NCBI GenBank assembly: GCA_003485825.1 | Contig: DNHN01000101.1 | Span: forward strand, 1-16,573 | DNA: 16,573 bases | Source: Bacteroidota bacterium | Lineage (GTDB): Bacteria > Bacteroidota > Bacteroidia > NS11-12g > UBA9320 | Reading direction: 5' to 3' | In this document: piece by piece, positions 5,052 to 13,394 of the stretch | How the letters are laid out: each line of letters opens with the position of its first letter | How positions within the stretch are numbered: position 1 is the stretch's first letter | Notes under the pieces: generated by a model | What the model saw: only the letters and a program-made list of their open reading frames with translations | Told to the model about the DNA's origin: nothing | Database searches by the model: none | Made by a program: the position numbers and the translations under genes

Positions 5052-5286
5052 ATTCGTTTCGAATAATGCGTACTATGTCCTTTGATGAGACTATAGTACA
5101 CTTGTTCATAATTTCACCTATTCTACGAGCTGGTATGTCGTAGTGGTGTTTGTGAAACCAATGTCTGCCTATACCTAATCTATCTGCCATCTTATCCAGA
5201 TTCTCTCTAGAGTATGGTGTACAGACTAAGTGCCTATTCTTATCACAATAGTATGTGAGCCTAGGTTTTCGATTTAAAGGTTTCAT
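5044..5286 (-). CDS. DUF4031-like protein
   Basis: The 80-residue protein carries the pattern I associate with DUF4031: a Met-rich helix ending ADRLGIGRHWFHKH, then HYDIPARRIGEIMNKC and a terminal strand-helix. The conserved R-x-W-F and H-Y-D residues are at about 41-49. The family's function is unknown to me; small size and phage context are typical. Its ATG overlaps the stop of the MazG-like gene (ATGA), indicating translational coupling. Confidence 0.7.
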   Translation of the reverse strand: MKPLNRKPRLTYYCDKNRHLVCTPYSRENLDKMADRLGIGRHWFHKHHYDIPARRIGEIMNKCTIVSSKDIVRIIRNEYE

Positions 5287-5594
5287 TCGAATGATTGGTT
5301 ATAGGTTTTACTCTTCTTCTCGTATCGAGCATGAATCCTTTTCATTTTTGCACTCATGCTCTGTAAATACTTTCCCATAAGGCCATCGTCCTCCAGTCGA
5401 TGCTTGAACCACTCTAGCCTAATCTCTAGGTCTGCAGCTTCTTCAATCATTTCGACTGTTATAGATTCCTTACTAGGATGATTTCTAGCCTGTTGTATTG
5501 CCAGGCTCAGTTCTGTGGCTTCTTCTGCCAGTTTGTCGAGATTTAATCGGTCGCTGTTCATTTCGTCCATTTCCTCGAATAGTGTTTTCTTCAT
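5283..5594 (-). CDS. MazG-like nucleoside triphosphate pyrophosphohydrolase
   Basis: The 103-residue all-helical protein shows the metal-binding signature of the MazG/HisE superfamily: LAEEATELSLAI (about 22-33) followed by EMIEEAADLEIRLEW (about 48-62), that is EExxE then ExxD. Members hydrolyse (d)NTPs to monophosphates; the preferred substrate is unknown, and pool cleaning or ppGpp control are possible. It is unrelated in sequence to the diphosphohydrolase-like protein at 484-852. A stable hairpin lies in its 5' leader, and its stop overlaps the next start. Confidence 0.72.
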   Translation of the reverse strand: MKKTLFEEMDEMNSDRLNLDKLAEEATELSLAIQQARNHPSKESITVEMIEEAADLEIRLEWFKHRLEDDGLMGKYLQSMSAKMKRIHARYEKKSKTYNQSFE

Positions 5595-5609
5595 TTTGTT
5601 CTTTTAAGT

Positions 5610-5636
5610 GGAGAGAGTACATCCAGCACTCCCTCC
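5610..5636 (-). promoter_or_regulatory. RNA hairpin in the leader of the MazG-like gene
   Basis: In the 50-nt gap between two genes the minus strand can form a 9-bp stem GGAGGGAGT/ACTCTCTCC with a 9-nt loop. The central pair is G-U on the minus strand but A-C on the plus strand, favouring a minus-strand RNA role. No T-tract follows, so it is not a terminator. Processing, mRNA stability or translational control of the gene starting at 5594 are possible. Confidence 0.55.
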
Positions 5637-5644
5637 CTAGATAT

Positions 5645-5893
5645 TTATTCAACATTTGTCCAGACTGTTTCATGGTCTTTTAGTACTTCAATAGTACTAT
5701 CTCCATCATTTTGTTCAGGATTCATGTATTCTTCTGTTTCTAGTATTGTATTCCAATCTAATGAAGGGTAAGCATCAGCAAGTTGAATACCATTGCTAAT
5801 TTCTCCTGATTTTATCTTGGCTAATACTTCGTCAGCAAAGTCTTCTGAAACTTCAAATCGTTCCCATTGCGTTAATTTAAAATCTATTTGCAT
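5645..5893 (-). CDS. Hypothetical small acidic protein
   Basis: This 82-residue protein begins MQIDFKLTQWERFEV. I choose ATG 5893 because it overlaps the HNH stop as TAATG, a classic coupling arrangement; an ATG 9 nt upstream is also in frame. The protein is acidic, with a helix around residues 17-29 and an Asp/Glu-rich C-terminus. No recognised domain. It resembles many small phage proteins that start with a strand and a single helix. Confidence 0.7.
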   Translation of the reverse strand: MQIDFKLTQWERFEVSEDFADEVLAKIKSGEISNGIQLADAYPSLDWNTILETEEYMNPEQNDGDSTIEVLKDHETVWTNVE

Positions 5894-6477
5894 TATCCAC
5901 ATTTAGATGAGATTAGTTTGCAGAGTTCTACAAATCTAGTCTCGGTTAATTTATTTTTCATGAAGTTCACATCCTTGTGAACCCATTGTACGTTATCTTC
6001 AGTGTATCCTTTAGTAGAATCTATCCTATCTAAAGAAGCGGTTTGTTCGTTTTTCTGAAAATTAGGTCGAAACTCTATAGGTACTCCAGATAATGCACAA
6101 CATTTCTGTTGTAAAAAGTATAATTGTTCTAATTCTTTAGCGGTTACTGTACATGGTTTGTTAATAGTTTCAGCTCTTCTTACTGTTTTGTTGTAGTAAG
6201 AAAGAATGTAAGTATCAATTCCATTACGAGTTTTAGCACAACTTTTACATTGTGTATGTTTCAAGTTTGCTAAATGATGCGCAGTACGAAAGGCTTCTCT
6301 TCCACATTCACATTTTACTTTCCAATAAGTAAAACGATTACTTTTACCTCTATAACGTTTGTCACTGATAACTGTCCATTTACCATATACAGCACCAAGT
6401 ATTGGTTTATATTTTAATGTGCTTCTTGTAGAATGAACTTCAAAATAGTCTAAGTTGTCCATTCTACAAAGATACAC
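5893..6477 (-). CDS. Free-standing HNH endonuclease (probable homing type)
   Basis: The 194-residue protein has an N-terminal zinc-ribbon-like DNA-binding part (CECG at about 56-59, CKSC at 77-80) and a C-terminal HNH nuclease: CCALSG (about 126-131), ASLDRID (147-153) and NVQWVHKDVNFMKNK (162-176). Such genes spread by cutting DNA lacking them. It lies between nrdJ and early genes, a typical homing location next to a conserved gene. A TAnnTTTG-type element (6474-6467) lies just after ATG 6477 and before a second in-frame ATG at 6462, so a shorter protein from 6462 with its own promoter is possible. Confidence 0.85.
   Translation of the reverse strand: MYLCRMDNLDYFEVHSTRSTLKYKPILGAVYGKWTVISDKRYRGKSNRFTYWKVKCECGREAFRTAHHLANLKHTQCKSCAKTRNGIDTYILSYYNKTVRRAETINKPCTVTAKELEQLYFLQQKCCALSGVPIEFRPNFQKNEQTASLDRIDSTKGYTEDNVQWVHKDVNFMKNKLTETRFVELCKLISSKCG
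6467..6474 (-). promoter_or_regulatory. Candidate -7 promoter element of the HNH gene
   Basis: The minus strand reads TATCTTTG, a match to TAnnTTTG, 4 nt before the in-frame ATG at 6462. No strong -33 motif is visible. Transcription from it would begin near that ATG and give a leaderless HNH message separate from nrdJ. Confidence 0.3.
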
Positions 6478-6485
6478 ATTTTATA

Positions 6486-9128
6486 CTAACCACACTTCGA
6501 GCTGCCGCAGGAATTACAGCGTACACAACCTTCTTCCATACGGAGGTCAGTTGAACCGCAATCTTCACATTTGGCTCGGTTTAATAAATCCTCATCAGAT
6601 ACGTATCGTTTAAGAGTTCTAGCAATTGCCTTGCTGAAACTTACAATACCGTCACCTGATTTATTAAGCTGTTCTACAATGAAGTCAATCTTGGCTCCAT
6701 GTCTAAGTGCTGTTGAGGTCATTCTAGCTAAAGCGGCTTCTCCATTTTTCATGAAATCAGTCACAGTAATATCATGCTCTGACGATTCCACGTCGATAAC
6801 GTACTTCCCTTTAGCTTTCTTAATGGTTTTACCTTTACCTTTATGTTCACCAAACTCCATGGTTGTAGCAAACACTTCGTAAGGTTTATCATCAAGAAGT
6901 CCCACAACTACAGTGTACTTCTCACCTTGGACAGTAGTGTGATATATTTCACAATCTAATGAACGAGGTCTCTTAGGAGCATCGTGTTGTGCGAAGTCAT
7001 TATTACTATCGTCCGACGTTACTAGTACTCCTGTACGTGAACCATCGCGGTAGATAGTAACACCTTTCAATTTTTGCTCAAAGGCATGCATATAGATTTT
7101 ATCTACCTCTTCTTTCGTAACTTCTTCAGGTAAGTTTATCGTACTTGATATACTATGTGAAGTGTACTTCTGAATAATAGCTTGAACCTCTATACGCTTC
7201 ATCCAGTCAATGTCTGGAGCACATGAACCTTTCCAAGGCGAGTTAGCAAACAACAATTTCACATGTCCTTCATTAGTCAAGTCTACAGAAACATCATTAG
7301 CTGTTAAACCTTCATTACCTCTAGCTTCTATACCCTTAATTAAAGAATGATTTTGGTTAACCCAATCCTTAAACTTAGGATGTATAACAGGATAATGCAT
7401 CCATGAATCACCATTCTGGTCTTTAGAATCTTCTCTAAAACCTTCATCACCTGGATTCCCTTTCTTCTTTCGAATATAATAGGGAGCAAATAATGGTTCA
7501 AGTCCTGAAGTAGTCTGTGCCATAAGCGAGACAGTTCCAGTAGGAGCTACAGTAGACCAACTAACGTTACGTCTTCCGTGTTCCTTCATACGATAAAACT
7601 GAGGACGAAACTCTTTATAAAGCATTTGATAAAACTCATTGTTACCATAAAATTCAGTACGGGCTCCTGGCGCAGGATGCTCGTCATATTCTAAGTTATA
7701 ATTGTAACCTTTGAAAGTTCCTCTAGTAATGGCTAAGTCTATAGTACAATCAAGTTCCCCTCTCATCTTTGTTTTAAGAACGAGGTCTACCATGTCCATA
7801 CCTAACTCAGAGTCGTAAGCTAAATTAAGAGCTGCAAGCATATCACCGAGAGCAGTAAATCCACAACCTGTGCGTCTACTCGCTGCAGCTGTATCATATA
7901 CTTTTTTCCAAAGTTCAATTTCTGGCGCTTTTACTTCATCAGGAATATCATCAGAATGTATTTTAGCTAGAATTTTTGAAATATGTTCTAATTCTAAGTC
8001 TACAATATTATCTGCTAATCTTTGTTGTTCATAAGCTGTCTCATAAACTCTATCTAAATCAATTTCTGCATTATCTGTAAACGGGTTTTTAACCATAGAA
8101 AAGAAATTCATAGCTAGAAGCCTACAGGCATCATATGCTTGCATAAAGATTTCACCACAAGGATTTGTAGTTATACCTTTAAACTGAGGATATACGCTAT
8201 CTGGGCTATACTCATGGTGTCTATCCACAAACATTTGTCCAGGCTCTGCATTTTCCCAAGCATTTTCTACAATAGCATCATAGATTTCTTTAGCTTTTAC
8301 TCTTTTAGTATAACCTAATGTTTCTCCATTAGAAATAGCAGGGTATAGTTTATTATATTCTGCTTCTTTGTATGATTCAGGTTCTAAAAGTTCTACCCAA
8401 TTATCTGCTAAATTAGAAGGAAACCTAAGAATATAATCTTCATCATTTTTAACAGCTTTCATGAAGTCATCTCTCAACATTACTGATATATTTGCACCAG
8501 TAACAGCTGTTCTATCTTTCTTTATATTAATGAAATCTAAAACATCAGGATGACGTACATCTATAGTCAACATAAGAGCACCTCTACGGCCACCTTGGGC
8601 GACTTCTCTAGTACTATTACTAAACCTGTGCATGAAGCTCGTAGCTCCAGTACTGGTTTTAGCAGCATTACTAACAGCAGTTCCAGCTGGCCTAAGTGTG
8701 GATATATCTATACCTACACCACCTCTGCGCTTCATTAGCTGAACAAGCTGTTGGTCTTTGTGTAGAATACCACTATAAGAGTCATGTGGTTGCCCAATAA
8801 CAAAACAGTTAGATAAACTACCTATCTTACTGGTAACTCCTAACTGTGACATTATAGAACCTTGTGGTATAATAGAAGAAAAATGTTGGAACAATTCAAA
8901 AATCTTGTCCTCTGTTAAGTTTTCTCTAGTACTACCGTACTCAGAAAGACTACGCATCTTCATTCTGCTTTCTTCTGTTTGATAGATTCTTTCTATCCTA
9001 GCTAATTCTTTAGCCATTCTTCTATGCATATCATCGGGAGTTATTTCTCCCTCATCCATATACTTACTAAGCCAAGCAGAAGCTGCGAGTTCATCTCCGT
9101 TAAAATAATCTAGTAGTTCCTTTACCAT
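6486..9128 (-). CDS. nrdJ: Adenosylcobalamin-dependent (class II) ribonucleotide reductase
   Basis: The 880-residue single-chain enzyme reduces ribonucleotides to deoxyribonucleotides with adenosylcobalamin, needing no oxygen. Motifs in order: SNCFVIG (active-site Cys about 108), MKRRGGVGIDISTLRPAG (133-150), TTNPCGE (Cys about 324, Glu about 326), VAPTGTVSLMAQTTSGLEP, APDIDW, and LKGVTIYRDGSR. The C-terminus is a zinc ribbon CEDCGSTDL...CVRCNSCGSSKC that carries the redox Cys pair, characteristic of class II. There is no intein. The start overlaps the end of the UDG-like gene by 7 nt. The phage depends on host-supplied cobalamin. Confidence 0.95.
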   Translation of the reverse strand: MVKELLDYFNGDELAASAWLSKYMDEGEITPDDMHRRMAKELARIERIYQTEESRMKMRSLSEYGSTRENLTEDKIFELFQHFSSIIPQGSIMSQLGVTSKIGSLSNCFVIGQPHDSYSGILHKDQQLVQLMKRRGGVGIDISTLRPAGTAVSNAAKTSTGATSFMHRFSNSTREVAQGGRRGALMLTIDVRHPDVLDFINIKKDRTAVTGANISVMLRDDFMKAVKNDEDYILRFPSNLADNWVELLEPESYKEAEYNKLYPAISNGETLGYTKRVKAKEIYDAIVENAWENAEPGQMFVDRHHEYSPDSVYPQFKGITTNPCGEIFMQAYDACRLLAMNFFSMVKNPFTDNAEIDLDRVYETAYEQQRLADNIVDLELEHISKILAKIHSDDIPDEVKAPEIELWKKVYDTAAASRRTGCGFTALGDMLAALNLAYDSELGMDMVDLVLKTKMRGELDCTIDLAITRGTFKGYNYNLEYDEHPAPGARTEFYGNNEFYQMLYKEFRPQFYRMKEHGRRNVSWSTVAPTGTVSLMAQTTSGLEPLFAPYYIRKKKGNPGDEGFREDSKDQNGDSWMHYPVIHPKFKDWVNQNHSLIKGIEARGNEGLTANDVSVDLTNEGHVKLLFANSPWKGSCAPDIDWMKRIEVQAIIQKYTSHSISSTINLPEEVTKEEVDKIYMHAFEQKLKGVTIYRDGSRTGVLVTSDDSNNDFAQHDAPKRPRSLDCEIYHTTVQGEKYTVVVGLLDDKPYEVFATTMEFGEHKGKGKTIKKAKGKYVIDVESSEHDITVTDFMKNGEAALARMTSTALRHGAKIDFIVEQLNKSGDGIVSFSKAIARTLKRYVSDEDLLNRAKCEDCGSTDLRMEEGCVRCNSCGSSKCG

Positions 9129-9829
9129 CTTATTGGTTTATTATTATGTAGTTGTAAAATTTCATTAACACCCTCAAAAGTAGGACAAGCCCATTGGTTC
9201 TCCCCAGCAGCTGTTGGGTGCATGTATTGCAAGACGTGATGTTTAGTCAACATCTCATCTGTGATATATGCTTTCGCACTATCCCCCCACATGCAAAAAA
9301 TAATTCCAGATTTCTCTTGAACTATCTTATCGATTACCTTAGCTGTAAAAGGTCTCCACAATTTTGTATGAGACCTTGCTTTCCTTTTTGGTGTTGTTAA
9401 TGATGTGTTTAGTAGCAGTACACCTTGTTCTGCCCAGTGCTCTAAATCATAGTTGTGAAACCAGAATTTACACCATTTATGTTCATCATCAAGACCGTCA
9501 ACACATTCTTCGATTCTACGCATCGATTTGCTGACAGGCTTAATGTCGTTAGGGTCTGCATTAAGGTTAGCATAAGCTAACCCATTAGCAATTCCATTAG
9601 TGTAGGGAGCTATCCCAAGGATAACTACTTTTAGCTCTTCCCAAGGGGTAGAGATAAAGGGTTTAAAGATTAAACTCTTATCAGGATAGACAAGTAAGGC
9701 ACTATACTCTTCATGTACAGTGCCCATTAACTTACCCATTCCTTTGGACTTTAAAACGTCCGATAAAACTTTAGTCCACTGGTTCCCCAGTCTCTCCTCC
9801 CAGAACTTTTTTGTTAACCAGGGTTTCAT
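9122..9829 (-). CDS. Family-1 UDG-fold protein lacking the catalytic Asp
   Basis: About 235 residues with the uracil-DNA glycosylase (Ung) layout: VVILGIAPYT (about 68-77), ANGLAYAN, VLLLNTSLTT (137-146) and HPTAAGEN (204-211). Ung excises uracil from DNA using Asp and His in GQDPYH and HPSPLS. Here the Asp position is Ala (GIAPYT, codon GCT) and the DNA-intercalating Leu loop is changed to AAGE, while His204 and the uracil-reading Asn remain. Catalysis may be lost or altered. ATG 9829 follows AGAGAGAT, a possible ribosome binding site; an in-frame ATG at 9862 would overlap the preceding gene more deeply. Confidence 0.82.
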   Translation of the reverse strand: MKPWLTKKFWEERLGNQWTKVLSDVLKSKGMGKLMGTVHEEYSALLVYPDKSLIFKPFISTPWEELKVVILGIAPYTNGIANGLAYANLNADPNDIKPVSKSMRRIEECVDGLDDEHKWCKFWFHNYDLEHWAEQGVLLLNTSLTTPKRKARSHTKLWRPFTAKVIDKIVQEKSGIIFCMWGDSAKAYITDEMLTKHHVLQYMHPTAAGENQWACPTFEGVNEILQLHNNKPIRW

Positions 9830-10466
9830 ATCTCTCTTTTTTAAGGCGCGTAAATGCGTCACATAGATGTTTCTCCCACTCCACCTCTCTAATTGACGTA
9901 AATAATTCGTCTTTTTTAACAGGTTTTGACCATACTTCTTGGCCTCTAGGGATAGACATTTGTAAACGCTTCTCCCAATAAGTATGTAAAGTATCGTCTT
10001 TACGGAAAATCTTATCTATAATGTTAGAACTTGCCCCTGGTTTAAGTTTGTACATATCGTTATTCAACATGTAGTTCTTAGAACAAAGGATTTTAGCTCC
10101 AAGACTATACTCAGAGTATCTACCTTTTCGAAAAAGAATAAACTCCTCGTGGTATTGTTCAGGAATGGACATAATGTACATACCTATCCTGTCACAACAA
10201 ATATCCGCAGTCCCTACAAAAGTGTCTAAAGAGGTTACAGAGTCTACAAACTTTTCATAAGTAAGCCCCCGTTTCCTGTCTTGGTAATTGTATACCATAA
10301 TGACTACATGAGGCCCCTTAACATCGGGCACAACTTCTGCACCTACGTAAGCATTTACAAACCTACCTCTAATTATAGCTGAGTCTATCCCCACTAAAGG
10401 GGCTAGAAAGTATGTAGCCTTAGTGATGGGGTTTAAGTCAATGGGTAATGTGATAAGTTTAGACAT
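9771..10466 (-). CDS. Hypothetical phage protein
   Basis: A 231-residue protein of unknown function. It contains MSIPEQYHEEFILFRKGRYS followed by a Ser/Lys segment, a pattern I recall from uncharacterised phage early proteins, and VVIMVYNY as a likely core strand. There is no signal peptide or membrane segment, and it ends in a charged tail. The gene starts 8 nt after the RecE-like stop and its 3' end overlaps the UDG-like start, so it belongs to the replication/recombination transcript. Confidence 0.8.
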   Translation of the reverse strand: MSKLITLPIDLNPITKATYFLAPLVGIDSAIIRGRFVNAYVGAEVVPDVKGPHVVIMVYNYQDRKRGLTYEKFVDSVTSLDTFVGTADICCDRIGMYIMSIPEQYHEEFILFRKGRYSEYSLGAKILCSKNYMLNNDMYKLKPGASSNIIDKIFRKDDTLHTYWEKRLQMSIPRGQEVWSKPVKKDELFTSIREVEWEKHLCDAFTRLKKERYETLVNKKVLGGETGEPVD

Positions 10467-10474
10467 ATTTATAT

Positions 10475-11470
10475 TTAGATTAGTAAGTAAGACTGTTTAT
10501 AATACTCCATAACATAGTCCCACGAGCCCGCCTCAGTATGGAATTTCAAACGATTAAACGCTTGGGCTATTCCTTCATAACTATAAAGACGACCTTCTGG
10601 AATTCCTCCCATTAGACCTATTTTTTGAGAAGCCTCACTGAGTAAATAAGCCATCGGTAATGTTGTTCTATCTCGACTAGCTACTAAGTAGTAAAACTCT
10701 ACAGTGTAATCACCGTAACCGTTTTCATTAGCCCAGTTACTTTTGAGAAGTGCTTGTATGTAGAACGCTCCTTGAAAGTCGTAGCGGAATTTCCAAAAAT
10801 TTTTGTCAAAATTCTTAGGTTTATCTGCTGTAGTTTTGATGTCAAAAATCCGTATAACCTTGTTCTTTAGGTCGATAGAGATGCCGTCTAATTCAGCCTT
10901 ACATTTAATTCCCTCTATTTCAAAAGTAAGAACTATTTTGGGAATATAGATAAAGTTTGTGTCGTTTTTAAAGAAATCTTTAGTCCCGAAACCTAATTGT
11001 AAAGTGTCTACACAATACTGCGCTTCTGCGGTCATATCTGCAGTAACTTCGTATTTATCTCTACCTTCATGTAAGGCTCTATAGTAATCACCATATTCCC
11101 GAACTTTCTTTAAGAGAGTCTCAGGTTTATATGATTGTCCGTAGTTTGCATCAATAGCAGCCTCAACAATGGCGGTATCTAGAATAACGTCATCTAAATC
11201 TCCAGAAAGGTCTTGCTTAAATACATCCTGTATTACGGCATATACTCCCGAATCTGGTTTAGGTTTACTACCTTCAAAAGAGTAGAATTTTTTATCTACA
11301 TTTTCAGGCTCGGTAAGTAAAGTATCTACCAAACTTCCAAAGTCAAAGAACTCTTTACGTTCGTCAGACCTTGTCTCTATCGCCAGTTTGTACGCTGCTG
11401 GGTCTGATAGTATCATTTTTAGTGTCGACTGATTTACTGCGTCTATTTGTCGGTAATTTTCTTCTATCAT
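10475..11470 (-). CDS. PD-(D/E)XK exonuclease, RecE-like
   Basis: The 331-residue protein resembles the PD-(D/E)XK domain of exodeoxyribonuclease VIII (RecE) and related phage nucleases. An N-terminal NQSTLKMILSDPAAYK and FGSLVDTLLTEPE precede the nuclease core: KAELDGISIDL (about 191-201) and IFDIKTT (208-214, D210 and K212), then YDFQGAFYIQAL, the Gln motif. Such enzymes resect double-strand ends 5' to 3' for single-strand annealing recombination. No annealase is visible in the window. It follows the RusA-like resolvase, consistent with a recombination module. Confidence 0.85.
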   Translation of the reverse strand: MIEENYRQIDAVNQSTLKMILSDPAAYKLAIETRSDERKEFFDFGSLVDTLLTEPENVDKKFYSFEGSKPKPDSGVYAVIQDVFKQDLSGDLDDVILDTAIVEAAIDANYGQSYKPETLLKKVREYGDYYRALHEGRDKYEVTADMTAEAQYCVDTLQLGFGTKDFFKNDTNFIYIPKIVLTFEIEGIKCKAELDGISIDLKNKVIRIFDIKTTADKPKNFDKNFWKFRYDFQGAFYIQALLKSNWANENGYGDYTVEFYYLVASRDRTTLPMAYLLSEASQKIGLMGGIPEGRLYSYEGIAQAFNRLKFHTEAGSWDYVMEYYKQSYLLI

Positions 11471-11558
11471 CTGTTCTTATTTTGTAAACATACGCGGTCG
11501 CTGCCGCTGGAGTCATCCTTTGTCGGAGACACTCCATGTACATTTTAGTGTAACTCAT
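11364..11558 (-). CDS. Possible small basic ORF coupled to the resolvase gene
   Basis: A 64-codon frame starts with ATG overlapping the stop of the resolvase gene (TAATG) and fills the 87-nt gap before the nuclease gene; its last third overlaps that gene in another frame. The N-terminal part (MTPAAATAYVYKIRTDDRR near residues 15-33) looks protein-like, and the overall charge is basic. The overlap of over 100 nt is unusual here, so only the coupled start argues that it is real. Confidence 0.4.
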   Translation of the reverse strand: MSYTKMYMECLRQRMTPAAATAYVYKIRTDDRRKLPTNRRSKSVDTKNDTIRPSSVQTGDRDKV

Positions 11559-12040
11559 TATTGAAAAAGTTGATAGACTAACTTCCTATCATCTAATGTA
11601 GCACATTCGATATACTCGTAAGAGCATCCTCGAAGGTAAGCAACATTGTCATCAGGCATTAGCCCGTGGTCGACCATGTGGTCATTGAGTAACTTTATCC
11701 AGATTACCATAAGATTATCTATGTCCCAATTTGGAACATATCCTTTCTTGGGTGGAGTCCATTTTAGCCCCTTATCCCTATACCATTTTACTTGTGGCCA
11801 ATTAATCGGCGCATGCGCTTCAATATGCATCTTAAACGGTTTAGCTGCAAAGCTTTGTTTAAAAGTCTTCGAAGGTATTGCATCTTCTAGGTAATCGTGC
11901 AAATCCTTCATTACTTTCTTACGAACCATTGGATGCATTCCCGCATACATTTTTTGGAATCCTATCTTCAATGTTTTATACTTTGAAGTATGGATATGGG
12001 TAAGGAATTTTGGTATTTCTATTTCTAAAACTTTCTTCAT
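11558..12040 (-). CDS. RusA-like Holliday junction resolvase
   Basis: The 160-residue protein carries the RusA signature WDIDNL (Asp106 and Asp108) and GLMPDDNVAYLRG (Asp130, Asp131), the acidic residues that bind metal and cut four-way junctions symmetrically. Length is slightly above the usual 120-140 residues because of a longer N-terminus. It is the first gene after a terminator and has a candidate promoter directly upstream, so it probably opens the recombination and nucleotide-metabolism operon. Confidence 0.82.
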   Translation of the reverse strand: MKKVLEIEIPKFLTHIHTSKYKTLKIGFQKMYAGMHPMVRKKVMKDLHDYLEDAIPSKTFKQSFAAKPFKMHIEAHAPINWPQVKWYRDKGLKWTPPKKGYVPNWDIDNLMVIWIKLLNDHMVDHGLMPDDNVAYLRGCSYEYIECATLDDRKLVYQLFQ

Positions 12041-12049
12041 CTGGCGTTA

Positions 12050-12057
12050 CAAAGTTA
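12050..12057 (-). promoter_or_regulatory. Candidate promoter for the RusA-led operon
   Basis: The minus strand reads TAACTTTG, an exact TAnnTTTG match, 9 nt before ATG 12040 and just after a terminator. A TTTG at 12075-12072 could be the -33 box, but the spacer of 14 nt is shorter than usual. The message would be nearly leaderless. Position between a terminator and the first gene of a long block makes it the best promoter candidate in the window. Confidence 0.5.
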
Positions 12058-12059
12058 AG

Positions 12060-12084
12060 AAAAAGGGAGACCAAACGGCCTCCC
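12060..12084 (-). terminator. Intrinsic terminator after rIIB
   Basis: The minus strand forms GGGAGGCC-GTTT-GGTCTCCC (8 bp, one G-U that would be A-C on the plus strand) followed by TTTTTCTT. It lies 18 nt after the rIIB-like stop and ends the primase-rIIA-rIIB transcript. Confidence 0.85.
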
Positions 12085-12101
12085 ATGTTCCTTAATTTTG
12101 G

Positions 12102-13394
12102 TTACACAACAATAACTCGTTGAGATATAGTTGATTGCATTTTCTCCAAAACCTCTGACATCTCTTTTACAAGTTTAATATCAAGAGAAAAGTGGTGTAA
12201 TGTCAACTCTGGTTTATCCGTTTCTTCAAATTTGGTAATTAATTCCACCAAATGTTTCGTCGAATAAGCCGCATAATCTACTGAGTAAGTCCCTGGTTCA
12301 AATGGGATAACATCTCCTGTGTCATCTTTTTGAACGAGACCGAATGGTAAATATTCGCAACATCTGAACTTAGTGTTATCATATGCTGGGACAGCTACTA
12401 CATTCATTGGGTTTACCAATACATAAATAGCTACTCCCCCTAACCTTAAGCCATACTTCTTACTCATGACATGTAGTCCTGAGGAACAAGCCGCGTTCGA
12501 ATCTTCGTCACACTGCTCCCGTGGAATATTAACAGGTTTCCCCATTGTAATACTCATAGTCCCAGTATGGTGGTCCGTATAAACAATTCCGCTAGATACG
12601 GCAGCATGGTAGTCAGCACTTGTGAACTTCTCGTACAAGTCACTTAACCCACCAATACGCATGTATTCGGAGGAGATTTCATCAGTTTGTTGATTGTCGA
12701 GAAGTTTGAACGTATTGTCCTCCACTTTCTCGTAGACAAAATAATTGAAAACTGATTTCTTCCATTTCTTAATCTTTGCATATTCGTTCATTACGAAAGT
12801 TTCCAGATTTCTATCTGACATTTCTCCGCTCTTTACGTCTACACAACGTTGTGCTATAACCATTCCTGAGTCAGTAATAGAGAAATCTCCAGTTGCTAAC
12901 CATAGAAACAATTCTGTCCGCGCTATTGCGTTGGGATTCAGCATACACCACTGCCAGAAATTTAAGACTGACGCTAATGTGTATCTAGAGTCAGTATTAT
13001 AGGCAGCCTCTAATACTGCTTCACATACTGCTTTAGGTACTGGTACTGAATAATTACTATAAAAGGGCACTCCATCTTCATCTACAGTAAAGTCATCTGA
13101 AACTGCCATAAGACGGGGTCCTCCCAGTTTACGCTCCTCTTCGTCCCATACTACAGACATATGTGTTGCCTTAGCTTCTTCTTGCTTAGCGGCATATTCT
13201 TCACGTTTTGCTTTCATCTTTGGATGTATTTCCATCAAGAAATCTTCCGTGTTATAGTCGCCAGTAGTAGAACTAGCCTCGTGGGCTAATTCTACATATC
13301 CGTCAAACTCCTCTTCAGTGATGTTGTGAACATGGTGCATCTCACCATCAACGACAAAAGTTGCTGTGCCGTTAACTAATTTACATTTTATCAT
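12102..13394 (-). CDS. rIIB: RIIB-like protein
   Basis: The 430-residue protein matches the C-terminal half of T4 RIIB as I recall it. After VNIPREQCDEDSNAACSSG comes LHVMSKKYG, then VNPMNVVAVPAYDNTKFRCCEY, parallel to T4's cysteine-rich GLHVCSK and DVVSIP segments. Near the N-terminus FVVDGEMHHVHNITEEEF resembles the T4 VDG strand segment. RII proteins protect lytic infection from prophage-encoded exclusion and may act near membrane or replication complexes; the mechanism is unresolved. It is longer than T4 RIIB (about 312). Its ATG overlaps the rIIA stop (ATGA), so RIIA and RIIB are translated together. Confidence 0.85.
   Translation of the reverse strand: MIKCKLVNGTATFVVDGEMHHVHNITEEEFDGYVELAHEASSTTGDYNTEDFLMEIHPKMKAKREEYAAKQEEAKATHMSVVWDEEERKLGGPRLMAVSDDFTVDEDGVPFYSNYSVPVPKAVCEAVLEAAYNTDSRYTLASVLNFWQWCMLNPNAIARTELFLWLATGDFSITDSGMVIAQRCVDVKSGEMSDRNLETFVMNEYAKIKKWKKSVFNYFVYEKVEDNTFKLLDNQQTDEISSEYMRIGGLSDLYEKFTSADYHAAVSSGIVYTDHHTGTMSITMGKPVNIPREQCDEDSNAACSSGLHVMSKKYGLRLGGVAIYVLVNPMNVVAVPAYDNTKFRCCEYLPFGLVQKDDTGDVIPFEPGTYSVDYAAYSTKHLVELITKFEETDKPELTLHHFSLDIKLVKEMSEVLEKMQSTISQRVIVV

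Noticed and set aside
6571..6882. A 103-codon plus-strand frame
   Set aside because: It is entirely antisense to nrdJ, whose zinc ribbon and domain order are unambiguous.
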